This document shows, piece by piece, positions 9,209 to 17,271 of a stretch of DNA of 50,548 nt. A program made the translations under genes and the position numbers. Where the stretch lies: NCBI RefSeq assembly GCF_018130065.1, contig NZ_JAFCME010000038.1:1-50548 (forward strand). Reading direction: 5' to 3'. Position 1 is the first letter of the stretch. The number at the start of each line of letters is the position of its first letter. The notes beneath the pieces are model-generated. The model saw only the letters and a list, made by a program, of their open reading frames with translations, had not been told where the DNA came from and searched no databases. Source of the stretch: Bradyrhizobium sp. AUGA SZCCT0158 (GTDB taxonomy: Bacteria; Pseudomonadota; Alphaproteobacteria; Rhizobiales; Xanthobacteraceae).

Positions 9209-10216
9209 TTACTCGCCCTTGACGCCGGTGGCTTTCACCACATCCGCCCAGCGCGCGGAGTCGCGGCGCAGGGTGGCTGCGAAGGTTTCCGCCGAACCGC
9301 CGACCGGCATCAGGCTGACCGTCTCGAGCCCTGCTACTCCCTCGGGGGATGCGATGATGCGGGCCAATTCCGCGGACAGTTTCGTGACGATGTCCTTGGG
9401 CGTTGCAGCGGGCACGAAGACACCGACCCAGCCTTCGGCCTCAAAGCCCGGGAAACCGAGTTCGGCGAGCGTCGGCACGTTCGGCAGCTGGGTCCTGCGC
9501 TTTTCGCCGCCGACCGCCAGCGCCCGGACCTTGCCTGCCTGGATTTGCGGGCCGGCCGTGGTCAGGTCGACGAAGCCTGCGGTCACCGTGTTGTTGAGCA
9601 GATCGTTCACCAGCGGCGCCGCGCCACGATAGGGAACATGGGTCATGTCGATGCCCGCGTTCTTCTTCAGGAGTTCGCCGTAGAGATGTGACGTCGTCGC
9701 GTTGCCGAACGAGCCGTATGGCACCTTGCCGGGGTTCGCCTTGGCGTGATCGATCAGTTCCTTGACCGTCTTGATCGGCTGCGCCTCGGGGACGGTCAGC
9801 ACGATCGTCGAGAGCCCGACCTGGGTCACCGGCGCGAGATCCTTGAAGACGTCGTAGGGCAGTTTCGCAACCAGGCTCGGCGCCTGGATGATCTGGGTGA
9901 TGGCGACCAGCACGGTGTAGCCATCGGGCTGCGCCTTGGCGACGTAATCATTGCCGACCACACCGCCGCCGCCCGACTTGTTTTCGACGACGACAGGCTG
10001 CTTCCACGCTTCCGACAGTTTGTTGGCCAGGAGGCGCGCCGAAACGTCGGTGGCTCCGCCCGCGGGATACGGCACCACGAAGGTTATGCGCCGCTCCGGA
10101 TAGGACTGCGCCGCCGCCCGATCGGCGGACACGCACACCGCCGTCATCGCAATGCCTGCGATCATGGCAGCTGAAAGGGCGGTGCGCACGAGCTTGATTG
10201 GCAACCGGATGCTCAT
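9209..10216 (-). CDS. Tripartite tricarboxylate transporter substrate-binding protein (Bug/TctC family)
   Basis: Starting at ATG 10216 (GGAG Shine-Dalgarno on the minus strand), the 335-residue protein has a Sec signal peptide ending near AAAQS. The Bug-family core follows: YPERRITFVVPYPAGGATDVSAR, then NKSGGGGVVGND and THVPYRGAAPLVNDLL. These periplasmic proteins bind carboxylates or related ligands for TctAB-type transporters or act as orphan sensors. No TctA/TctB genes are nearby, so it is an orphan, as is common in Bradyrhizobium and Bordetella. The ligand is unknown. Confidence 0.93.
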   Translation of the reverse strand: MSIRLPIKLVRTALSAAMIAGIAMTAVCVSADRAAAQSYPERRITFVVPYPAGGATDVSARLLANKLSEAWKQPVVVENKSGGGGVVGNDYVAKAQPDGYTVLVAITQIIQAPSLVAKLPYDVFKDLAPVTQVGLSTIVLTVPEAQPIKTVKELIDHAKANPGKVPYGSFGNATTSHLYGELLKKNAGIDMTHVPYRGAAPLVNDLLNNTVTAGFVDLTTAGPQIQAGKVRALAVGGEKRRTQLPNVPTLAELGFPGFEAEGWVGVFVPAATPKDIVTKLSAELARIIASPEGVAGLETVSLMPVGGSAETFAATLRRDSARWADVVKATGVKGE

Positions 10217-10401
10217 CTTATCTCCAAGTGATTTTGATAGGTTGATTTCGCTGGATTGCGTTGACGGCGGCTTATGCCGCCGGCCTGTGAGAGGCAAGTT
10301 CCGATCCGGCGCCTGACGCCGAATGCGCTGATTCACCACAGCCGGCCATGACAATGCCGCTGCACGGAATTCTCCGACCAGCACCGCCGTTAGATTTGCG
10401 G

Positions 10402-11163
10402 CTAGAACCAGCGCTCGCCGACCAGCACCGTATCGCCCGGGCTGATCGAGGTGCCGGGCGGCACGATGTAGCGCGCGGTTCCCGAAGCGTCGGTGTGCGT
10501 GACCGTGACCCGGTCGCGCCGCGCGCGGGGCGAGAAACCGCCGGCAATCGCCACCGCGCTCTCGACGGTCATGTTGGGCACGTAAGGATATTGTCCGGGC
10601 GCCGCCACTTCGCCGAGGATGAAGAACGGACGGTAGGCTTCGATCTCGACCGCAACGGAGGGATCACGGATGAAGCCGGCGCGCAGCTTGGCTGCGATCT
10701 CGGCCGCGAGACCGGCGGGCGTGCGGCCGCGCGCCGGCACCGAGCCGATCAGCGGTATCGTGATCGAGCCGCCGGCATCGATCGCGTAGGTATTGGTGAG
10801 GCCTTCCTGGCCGTAGACCACGACGCGCAGCCTGTCGCCGGCATCGAGATGATACGACGTGTCATAGCGGACCGGTTCGGCATAGGCGACGGGCGCTGCG
10901 ACAACCACGGGCGCGGGCGCGTAAACCGGACGCGGCGTTCTGGCAAAGGACGCGCGCATCGCGCTGATGGCGCCGCCGCCGCTATTGTCCACGACCGCGA
11001 CCGGCGCCGGCGCCGCGCCATAGGTCATGGCGTCGAGATCGGCTTGCGGCGCGACCGCGACGGGTCCGGCCGTGCGCATGCACCCCGACAGAGCGAGCGC
11101 GGCCATCATCGCAGTGATCGACAATCGAAACGCGCGCGCAACTCGCACCGGAGCATCCCTCAA
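10402..11163 (-). CDS. Polysaccharide biosynthesis/export outer-membrane lipoprotein (Wza-like)
   Basis: The 253-residue protein has a lipoprotein signal (lipobox LSGC, about residues 25-28) and a Pro/Ala/Val-rich linker to about residue 100. The poly_export domain follows (YHLDAGDRLRVVVYGQ, then GGSITIPLIGSVPARG), and a SLBB-type segment (FFILGEVAAPGQYPYV) closes it. It would form or contribute to an outer-membrane polysaccharide channel. It is shorter than E. coli Wza and stands without a Wzc/tyrosine kinase or glycosyltransferase neighbour. A CtrA-like 8-mer lies 30 bases upstream of the start. Confidence 0.92.
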   Translation of the reverse strand: MRDAPVRVARAFRLSITAMMAALALSGCMRTAGPVAVAPQADLDAMTYGAAPAPVAVVDNSGGGAISAMRASFARTPRPVYAPAPVVVAAPVAYAEPVRYDTSYHLDAGDRLRVVVYGQEGLTNTYAIDAGGSITIPLIGSVPARGRTPAGLAAEIAAKLRAGFIRDPSVAVEIEAYRPFFILGEVAAPGQYPYVPNMTVESAVAIAGGFSPRARRDRVTVTHTDASGTARYIVPPGTSISPGDTVLVGERWF

Positions 11164-11192
11164 AGCGAGACAGCTCTAGTCTTGCACCGGTT

Positions 11193-11200
11193 ATGGTTAA
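11193..11200 (-). promoter_or_regulatory. CtrA-like half site
   Basis: The minus strand reads TTAACCAT, the half-site known for CtrA in alphaproteobacteria. It lies 30 bases before the start of the polysaccharide export gene. A single 8-mer can occur by chance. Confidence 0.35.
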
Positions 11201-11252
11201 CAAAACGTTTTTTTGGGTGGGGTCCTCAACGGAACACAGCGAGCAGACCACC

Positions 11253-11328
11253 GTCATTGCGAGCGCAGCGAAGCAATCCATCGCCGCAAAAAGAAAGAAT
11301 GGATAGCTTCGCTTCGCTCGCAATGACG
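11253..11328. repeat. REP-like palindromic element, family 2
   Basis: GTCATTGCGAGCGCAGCGAA on the left is mirrored by the complement ending in CGCTCGCAATGAC on the right. It directly abuts the msrA stop codon. Related elements are at 32955 and 47217. Confidence 0.85.
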
Positions 11329-11331
11329 GGG

Positions 11332-11991
11332 CTAGGCGGCGCTCACACCAACGCCGATCGGGCACGAAACGCCGGTGCCGCCCAGCCCGCAATAGCCGGC
11401 CGGATTCTTGGCGAGATATTGCTGATGATAGTCTTCGGCAAAATAGAATTCGCCTGACGGCGCGATCTCGGTGGTGATGGCGCCAAGACCCTTGGCTGCC
11501 AGCGCCTTCTGGTACGTCGCCTTCGACGCATCGGCGGCTTTGGCTTGCGCATCGCTGCGCGTGTAGATCGCGGAACGATATTGGGTGCCGACATCATTGC
11601 CCTGGCGCATGCCCTGCGTCGGGTTGTGATTTTCCCAGAACGTCTTCAGCAGCGCCTCAAAGGAGATCTTCTTCGGATCGAACACGACTAGCACCACTTC
11701 GGTGTGACCGGTGCGGCCCGAGCAAACTTCTTCGTAGGTCGGATTGGGCGTGTGGCCACCGGCGTAACCGACGGCGGTCGCAAAGATGCCCTCGCCGAGT
11801 TGCCAGAACTTGCGCTCGGCGCCCCAGAAACAGCCGAGCGCGAACACCGCCTGCTCGAGACCGTCAGGATAAGGCGGCTGCAGCTTGCGGCCGTTGACGA
11901 AATGGGTTGACGCGGTCGGGATCGGCGTGGCGCGGCCCGGCAGCGCTTCGGCGGCACTCGGCAACGCGGTGGTCTTGCGCATGAACAACAT
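11332..11991 (-). CDS. msrA: Peptide-methionine (S)-S-oxide reductase
   Basis: MsrA reduces methionine-S-sulfoxide in proteins. The catalytic motif GCFWGAERKFW is present, with the active Cys followed by Phe-Trp. Further signatures are GYAGGHTPNPTYEEVCSG, HTEVVLVVFDP and GNDVGTQYRSAIY. C-terminal Cys residues in GYCGLGGTG and VSCP serve as resolving/recycling cysteines. I take ATG 11991 (MLFMRKTT) as the start, giving 219 residues. An upstream in-frame ATG at 12027 is unlikely. It has the class-A length with a short N-terminal extension. The gene is monocistronic, and a palindromic repeat follows it. Confidence 0.95.
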   Translation of the reverse strand: MLFMRKTTALPSAAEALPGRATPIPTASTHFVNGRKLQPPYPDGLEQAVFALGCFWGAERKFWQLGEGIFATAVGYAGGHTPNPTYEEVCSGRTGHTEVVLVVFDPKKISFEALLKTFWENHNPTQGMRQGNDVGTQYRSAIYTRSDAQAKAADASKATYQKALAAKGLGAITTEIAPSGEFYFAEDYHQQYLAKNPAGYCGLGGTGVSCPIGVGVSAA

Positions 11992-12142
11992 GGATTGCCT
12001 CCAGGCGGAACATCGGCTGGCGCGCAAACGGCGGCAGCGGGCTCACTTCTATATAAGGCTTTACGCGGGTTGCCGCAGCCCTGTTACGCAAGCCTCCTTA
12101 GATTAAGCCTTGGCAACGCCGGCCTTGCCGAACCAAAGCCTG

Positions 12143-12460
12143 TCAGTCCCGCGAATAGCCGATCAGCGGCTTGCGGGGCCGGAACAGGATCATCAAGAGA
12201 ATGCCGAACACGCCCAGCACCGCGAACACCGGCTGGTCCAGCAGGACCTTGATGACGCTGTTCCAGAGCCAGGGCGCGGCACTCTCAACCGAAGTGCGAA
12301 ACGCCAGCTGGCTGGACTGGTGGATGTCGTTCCAGAACTGCCCGAACCGGGTGAAACGCAGAGTCTGGTCGGCGACATACCGTGCGCCGTCATAGACCAT
12401 GAAGATGAATCCGCCGGCCAGGAGCAGCAGGCCAATTAGCCGGAAGAAACCGCGGATCAT
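12143..12460 (-). CDS. Small membrane protein with two transmembrane segments
   Basis: The 105-residue protein has one hydrophobic helix at about residues 4-24 and another at about 77-94. They are joined by a polar stretch rich in aromatic residues, and the tail is basic (FRPRKPLIG). I recognise no named family, though composition and position between msrA and rpsT suggest a real inner-membrane protein. Its 5' end lies about 130 bases from the divergent rpsT promoter. Confidence 0.7.
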   Translation of the reverse strand: MIRGFFRLIGLLLLAGGFIFMVYDGARYVADQTLRFTRFGQFWNDIHQSSQLAFRTSVESAAPWLWNSVIKVLLDQPVFAVLGVFGILLMILFRPRKPLIGYSRD

Positions 12461-12592
12461 GCGTCACCTTATACCTGTCGGGCCCGGAGGGCCTTCAGCC
12501 CAATACCGGGCCCCCCTAATAAATTCAACCTCGTCAGCACCTTATGCGCCATTTCCGGCCGGATTTTCCGGTTTTGGGGGGGCCGGAAAGCG

Positions 12593-12621
12593 TTGACGGT
12601 GCAGAACCAGCCCTCTATAAG
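12593..12621 (+). promoter_or_regulatory. Sigma-70 promoter of rpsT
   Basis: TTGACG at 12593-12598 and TATAAG at 12616-12621 are spaced by 17 bases, close to consensus. Transcription would start near 12628, giving an approximately 180-base leader before the rpsT ATG. Confidence 0.75.
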
Positions 12622-12630
12622 ACCCCCAAT

Positions 12631-12697
12631 GGCGGCGGGCGCAATCCCGCCGCCGCTGTTCTTTGAGCCGCGCCGCGGTGGGAGCATTTTGGCTCCC
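12631..12697 (+). promoter_or_regulatory. Structured rpsT 5' leader (two hairpins)
   Basis: Directly after the predicted start, a perfect 9-bp GC stem (GGCGGCGGG 12631-12639 / CCCGCCGCC 12646-12654) is followed by GCTGTTCTTT. A second hairpin (GGGAGC 12680-12685 / GCTCCC 12692-12697) lies downstream. The arrangement could be an attenuator or a leader for S20 feedback control. The role is inferred. Confidence 0.45.
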
Positions 12698-12805
12698 GAG
12701 CATGGCGACCTCAAGGACACCTTGAAACACACCAGCGCAATTTGAACGGCCGGCGCGCTCAAGCCCGACCACCCGAGCGATGACAGCCGAAGGATAGTTG
12801 AGAAC

Positions 12806-13072
12806 ATGGCCAATACCACTTCCGCCAAAAAGGCGACCCGCAAGATTGCCCGCCGCACCATCATCAACAAGTCGCGCCGCACCCAGATGCGTGGTGCGGT
12901 TCGCACCGTCGAAGAAGCCATCGAGAGCGGCGACCGCGATGCAGCGTTGAAGGCGATGGCGCGCGCGGAACCGGAACTGATGCAAGCCGCGCAGCGCAAC
13001 ATCATTCACAAGAACAACGCGAGCCGGAAGGTGTCACGCCTGACGCACCAGATCGCCAAGCTTGCGAAATGA
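12806..13072 (+). CDS. rpsT: 30S ribosomal protein S20
   Basis: The 88-residue basic protein matches the S20 family in length and pattern: MANTTSAKKATRKIARR at the N-terminus, then NKSRRTQMRGAVRTVEEAI and the C-terminal IHKNNASRKVSRLTHQIAKL. S20 binds 16S rRNA early in small-subunit assembly. The gene has its own promoter and a strong terminator immediately downstream. In many alphaproteobacteria rpsT lies next to dnaA, as here, which supports the placement near the replication origin. Confidence 0.97.
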   Translation: MANTTSAKKATRKIARRTIINKSRRTQMRGAVRTVEEAIESGDRDAALKAMARAEPELMQAAQRNIIHKNNASRKVSRLTHQIAKLAK

Positions 13073-13095
13073 ACTGACGGAAAAAAATATTCGTC

Positions 13096-13131
13096 AAAAA
13101 AGCCCGGCCCTGGCCGGGCTTTTTCTTTTTT
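13096..13131 (+). terminator. Rho-independent terminator of rpsT
   Basis: The GC-rich stem AGCCCGGC (13101-13108) pairs with GCCGGGCT (13113-13120), preceded by an A-tract and followed by a T-rich tract to 13131. It lies 24 bases past the rpsT stop. Confidence 0.95.
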
Positions 13132-13267
13132 CCAATTCGATTGTCCCGTTGCTGCACAGTCGAGCGCGTGTCATATTTCTTCGGCCCCGTAGTTTTACGC
13201 GGTGCAGTTTGTTGCAACGGCAATGCTGTGCGCAGACGCGAGATGCACAGCACGTTTTGCTGCGCGA

Positions 13268-13585
13268 GATTCAAGTTTTGTTGCGCGGGGTTCAAAAAGA
13301 TTCCCGCGGTTTACCCGCAACAGCCGCGCGAGAGTTACCCTAAAAAAGAATCGCGAAAAACTTCGTCTCGCTAACCACTTATCCACATAGCGACTTCAAG
13401 CGGTTTGAAAACCGGTCCGCGCAAGCGCGATTGTAACGGTTTCTTAAAATTTTTCTCGAGTGCGTCGAAAATTGTCACGATGCGCAAGCGCGCGCGATTC
13501 TGTTCACGAATCCAAAAACTTGCTTTCGAGTGTCACAATTGCAGCGCGGCCACACAGCCGAAGACTCGGTCACGCACGTCGATTC
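13268..13585. promoter_or_regulatory. Cluster of seven GANTC (CcrM) methylation sites
   Basis: GANTC occurs at 13268, 13299, 13348, 13496, 13508, 13563 and 13581, seven times in 318 bases. The next 730 bases have one (14022). CcrM methylates GANTC in alphaproteobacteria and such clusters mark replication and cell-cycle control regions. Confidence 0.6.
13379..13387 (+). promoter_or_regulatory. Consensus DnaA box
   Basis: TTATCCACA is an exact match to the high-affinity DnaA box. A two-mismatch candidate (TGTGTCTAA) lies at 13768-13776. No further clear boxes were found by eye. Confidence 0.75.
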
Positions 13586-14233
13586 ACGGATTGTCAGAAT
13601 TTCCGCTTGGTGTACATCTATGGTCGTTCGCGACGCCCACGGCTCTCCAGACCAGCGCGGTTTGAGACCCAAGGGTGGACGTGCAAATCGGCGGCGGTGT
13701 GCGCGTTAGCGACGCTTTCCAAGCGATGCTAAGTTGGTAACTCATAGCAATATGAGAATGGTTGTTCTGTGTCTAAATTTCTCAGGCGTGGCGTGCAGGT
13801 TTCGCGTGTCGATGACTAGGGAGATAAGGCAGGTGTTGGCAACCGCATCGTTGGGAACGCGTAGCGCGTGAACGTGTTGAAGACGACAGACTGAGGTTAC
13901 GCGGCGGCGCAGCGCCGGGCATTCGATGTTCGGTAGCGGCAGACTGACTTTGAAAAACACTTTCGACATGACAACTCGCCGCGCGCTTTCGCGGCGAGAG
14001 GGGGAGGCACTATGCTTTACGGAATCGCGGCATTAGACGGACGCATTTCACAACAGACCGTATTGGTTTCTCCAGCCTTCTTTTCCAACCATTCCTCGGT
14101 GCGAACTCCGGATGGACCGTCGAGTACGCGCTGACCTCACGGGAAACCTTCTTCTCCAACCGACAATCTGACCAGCGGCGGTTCGCGCCGAACGGTCGAT
14201 CCATGTCCGGAGTTGAAGTCCCGTTTGAGGTCG

Positions 14234-14273
14234 CGCCTTGCAGCACCCCTGTTGGCAGGAACCCTGCAAGGCG
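14234..14273 (+). promoter_or_regulatory. Hairpin in the dnaA leader
   Basis: Perfect 10-bp arms CGCCTTGCAG (14234-14243) and CTGCAAGGCG (14264-14273) enclose a 20-base loop and end 42 bases before the dnaA ATG. There is no T-tract, so a regulatory leader structure is likelier than a terminator. Confidence 0.55.
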
Positions 14274-14315
14274 ATTTAGCAACGAACATTACTCTTTCAG
14301 AGAAGTTATCAGGCA

Positions 14316-15746
14316 ATGACGAATATCGAACAGGATCGCTGGTCGCGGGTGAAGGGTCGGTTGCGGACGACGGTAGGCGAAGACGTCTATACGAGCTGGT
14401 TCGCGCGCATGGATCTGGAAGGCGTGCAGGACGAGAACGTCCATCTGTCGGTTCCGACCCGGTTCCTCAAGAGCTGGATCCAGGCGCATTACGCCGATCG
14501 CGTTCTCGCCTGCTGGCAGGCCGAGATGCCCGAAGTGCACCGGATCGACCTCACCGTGCGCACGGCGATGCGATGCGCCGCACCCGCGAAGGAAGCTCCC
14601 GCGCCGGCCGATCAGCGCCGCGTCGAGCATGCCAACGGCCGTCCCGCGCCCGAGCTGCGCGCCACCGCGACCGCGCCGGTGTCCGCGAGCCATGATGCGC
14701 TCGGCGGCTCGCCGCTCGATCCGCGCCTCACCTTTGCAAGTTTCGTGATCGGCCGCTCCAACACGCTGGCGCATGCGGCGGCACGTCAGGTCGCCGAAGG
14801 GCGGCGCGGCGATGCCGTGATGTTCAATCCTCTCTATATTCACGCCGGCGTCGGCCTCGGCAAAACCCATCTGCTGCAGGCCGTCACGTGGGCCGGCAAT
14901 TCCGGCAACGAGCGCAAGGTGCTCTATCTTACCGCCGAGAAGTTCATGTACGGCTTCGTCGCGGCGCTGAAGACGCAGACGGCGCTGGCGTTCAAGGAAG
15001 CGCTGCGCGGCATCGACGTGCTCGTGATCGACGATCTGCAATTCCTGCAGGGCAAATCGACCCAGGCCGAGTTCTGCCATACGCTGAACGCGCTGATCGA
15101 TGCCGGCCGCCAGGTCGTGATCGCGGCCGACCGTCCGCCGTCCGATCTCGAAAGCCTCGATGATCGCGTGCGTTCGCGGCTGGCCGGCGGCCTCGTCGTG
15201 GAAATGGGTTCGCTCGGCGAAGAGCTTCGGCTCGGCATCCTCAGATCGCGCGTCGCCGCGGCCCGTGCCCATCATGCGAGCTTCGACGTGCCGGAGCCGG
15301 TGCTGGACTATCTGGCGCGCACCATCACCCATAACGGCCGGGATCTCGAAGGCGCCATCAACCGGTTGCTCGCGCACTCCAAGCTCAACGCCCAGCCGGT
15401 GACGCTGGAAATGGCCGAGCGCGAAGTCCGCGACCTGATCCGTCCGCAGGAACCGAAGCGGATCAAGATCGAGGACATCCAGCGCGTGGTGGCCCGGCAA
15501 TATAATGTCAGCCGTTCGGACCTGTTGTCCTCCCGGCGCACCGCCAATGTGGTTCGCCCGCGCCAGGTCGCGATGTACCTGGCCAAGACGCTGACGCTGC
15601 GGTCGCTGCCCGAGATCGGCCGCCGGTTCGGCGGACGCGACCACACCACGGTGCTGCACGCCGTGCGCAAGATCGAGGCACTGGTGTCCCGGGATACCGC
15701 GCTGTCGGAAGAGGTGGAATCGCTGAAGCGCCAATTGCAGGAATGA
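14316..15746 (+). CDS. dnaA: Chromosomal replication initiator protein DnaA
   Basis: DnaA binds DnaA boxes and melts the origin. The 476-residue protein has an N-terminal DnaB/DiaA-interaction domain (about 1-80) and a variable linker rich in Ala/Pro. The AAA+ module follows, with Walker A GVGLGKT at residues 178-184 and Walker B VLVIDD at 235-240. The C-terminal helix-turn-helix carries the signature GRDHTTVLHAVRKIE at about 440-454. Length and motifs are complete. The ATG at 14316 has only a weak purine-rich Shine-Dalgarno, in keeping with tightly controlled translation. dnaN follows after a palindromic repeat. Confidence 0.98.
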   Translation: MTNIEQDRWSRVKGRLRTTVGEDVYTSWFARMDLEGVQDENVHLSVPTRFLKSWIQAHYADRVLACWQAEMPEVHRIDLTVRTAMRCAAPAKEAPAPADQRRVEHANGRPAPELRATATAPVSASHDALGGSPLDPRLTFASFVIGRSNTLAHAAARQVAEGRRGDAVMFNPLYIHAGVGLGKTHLLQAVTWAGNSGNERKVLYLTAEKFMYGFVAALKTQTALAFKEALRGIDVLVIDDLQFLQGKSTQAEFCHTLNALIDAGRQVVIAADRPPSDLESLDDRVRSRLAGGLVVEMGSLGEELRLGILRSRVAAARAHHASFDVPEPVLDYLARTITHNGRDLEGAINRLLAHSKLNAQPVTLEMAEREVRDLIRPQEPKRIKIEDIQRVVARQYNVSRSDLLSSRRTANVVRPRQVAMYLAKTLTLRSLPEIGRRFGGRDHTTVLHAVRKIEALVSRDTALSEEVESLKRQLQE

Positions 15747-15759
15747 ACGCAGCCGTTCC

Positions 15760-15912
15760 GGCCTAGTGCGCAATAGCGCACGGGGCGCCGGAACCCATAC
15801 TCCGCGGCCGGGCGTTTGGGCACCCTGGCCGACGGCTTATGCAAGCCACACGCCTGTGGTTATGGGTCCCCCGATGCGCAATTGCGCATCTGAGCCTGCG
15901 CCGGGACGACGG
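15760..15912. repeat. REP-like palindromic element, family 1
   Basis: It lies in the 355-base dnaA-dnaN gap, contains the palindrome GATGCGCAATTGCGCATC at 15873-15890, a degenerate copy near 15763, and ends in GGGACGACGG. The rest of the gap (15913-16101) presumably holds the dnaN promoter, but no clear elements are visible. Confidence 0.8.
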
Positions 15913-16101
15913 TGAATTTGCCCGCAAACCGTGGGAAACGGCGTCGCTATCCCTTGCGCTTGGGCTCTATCCGCGCCACCTTGCGGTCCCCCCGAAGGTT
16001 TGATCAAGTCCCATCTTGATCCGGCTTTCGGGTTTCAATGGCCGCGGCGCGCCTTCAGGGCCGCCCGGCTTTTCCATCTTAGGGATCAGGCGGGTATTGC
16101 A

Positions 16102-17220
16102 ATGAAGGTCACCGTCGAACGCGCGCAACTCCTGAAATCGCTGGGCCACGTCCATCGCGTGGTCGAGCGCCGCAACACCATCCCGATCCTCGGCAACGTG
16201 CTGATCCGTGCCGAAAACGCCAAGCTGTCGCTGAAGGCCACCGACCTCGACCTCGAGGTGACGGAAACCCTGGCGGCGGAAACCGGAACCGCCGGCTCGA
16301 CCACCGTGCCGGCGCATATGTTCTACGACATCGTCCGCAAGCTGCCCGATGGCGCGCAGATCGTACTGGAGGCCGACGGCGACCGTTCGGTGCTGGCGAT
16401 CCGTGCCGGCCGTTCGCGCTTCACGCTGCAGACCCTCCCCGAAAGCGATTTTCCCGATCTGGCCGCCGGCGACATGACGCATTCGTTCTCGCTGGCCGCC
16501 GCCGACGTCAAGCGCCTGATCGACCGCACCCAATTTGCGATCTCGACCGAAGAGACCCGCTATTACCTCAACGGCATCTACCTGCACTCGGCCGGCAGCG
16601 CCAAGGCTGCGACCCTGCGCGGGGTGGCGACCGACGGACACCGGCTGGCGCAGATCGATCTGGTTCTCCCGAAGGGCGCTGTCGGCATGCCCGGCGTGAT
16701 CGTGCCGCGCAAGACCGTCGGCGAGGTGCAGCGGCTGATCGAGGACAATGAAGCCGAAGTCTCGATCGAATTGTCGCAGGGCAAGATCCGCTTCACCCTC
16801 GGCAATGTGGTGCTGACCTCGAAACTGATCGACGGCACCTTCCCGGATTACGGCCGCGTCATTCCGCAGAACAACGACAAGGAACTGATCGTCGACAAAA
16901 AGGATTTCGAGGCTGCGGTCGACCGCGTCTCGACCATTTCGAGCGAACGCGGCCGCGCGGTGAAACTGGCATTGTCGGCCGGCAAGCTGGTGCTATCGGT
17001 GACCAACCCGGATTCCGGCAGCGCCACCGAAGAACTCGAAGTCGAATACGCCTCCGACGCGCTCGATATCGGATTCAACTCACGCTATCTGCTTGACATC
17101 GCCGCCCAGATCGAAGGCGAGGTCGCGGTGCTGCGGCTGGCCGATCCCGGCTCCCCGACCCTGGTGCAGGACAAGGACAACAAAGGCGCGCTCTACGTGC
17201 TGATGCCGATGCGGGTGTGA
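16102..17220 (+). CDS. dnaN: DNA polymerase III subunit beta (sliding clamp)
   Basis: The clamp encircles DNA and tethers polymerase III. ATG 16102 gives MKVTVERAQLLKSLGHVHRVVE, the normal N-terminus, and 372 residues, the normal length. The longer frame open to 15931 is not supported. The three clamp repeats are complete, with DGHRLA in the middle domain and the C-terminal YVLMPMRV that forms the partner-binding pocket. It sits between dnaA and recF, the usual order, but is separated from recF here by a GIY-YIG cassette. Confidence 0.98.
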   Translation: MKVTVERAQLLKSLGHVHRVVERRNTIPILGNVLIRAENAKLSLKATDLDLEVTETLAAETGTAGSTTVPAHMFYDIVRKLPDGAQIVLEADGDRSVLAIRAGRSRFTLQTLPESDFPDLAAGDMTHSFSLAAADVKRLIDRTQFAISTEETRYYLNGIYLHSAGSAKAATLRGVATDGHRLAQIDLVLPKGAVGMPGVIVPRKTVGEVQRLIEDNEAEVSIELSQGKIRFTLGNVVLTSKLIDGTFPDYGRVIPQNNDKELIVDKKDFEAAVDRVSTISSERGRAVKLALSAGKLVLSVTNPDSGSATEELEVEYASDALDIGFNSRYLLDIAAQIEGEVAVLRLADPGSPTLVQDKDNKGALYVLMPMRV

Positions 17221-17229
17221 GGAATTAGC

Positions 17230-17261
17230 TGTCATTGCCGGGCTTGACCCGGCAATCCATC
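17230..17261. repeat. Left 32-bp inverted repeat of the GIY-YIG cassette
   Basis: Perfect reverse complement of 17567-17598. It contains its own stem TTGCCGGG/CCCGGCAA and begins TGTCATTG, the same terminal tail seen in the other REP-like elements of the window. Confidence 0.95.
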
Positions 17262-17271
17262 ACCTTCGAAA

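Larger units (their letters stand above)
13132..14315. other. Noncoding rpsT-dnaA region, candidate oriC and dnaA control region
   Basis: None of the short open frames in these 1.2 kb resembles a protein. Its first half holds a perfect DnaA box, seven GANTC sites and an AT-rich patch (13441-13456). It also has duplicated GCGCAAGCGCG (13419-13429, 13482-13492). The second half has a 15-base near-repeat (14076-14090 and 14147-14161), inverted AACTCCGGA arms (14104-14112 / 14206-14214) and the dnaA leader hairpin. Position next to dnaA makes it a candidate chromosomal origin. Some alphaproteobacteria instead use a hemE-linked origin, so this is not settled. Confidence 0.5.

Noticed and set aside
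12542..13009. A minus-strand open frame over rpsT
   Set aside because: It is antisense to the well-supported rpsT gene and covers its promoter and leader.
13202..13969. Several short open frames between rpsT and dnaA
   Set aside because: They overlap one another, have no ribosome-binding sites and no family resemblance, and share the region with origin-type signals.
17215..17230. A target-site duplication flanking the GIY-YIG cassette
   Set aside because: The bases outside the two 32-bp arms show no convincing direct repeat, so none is claimed.
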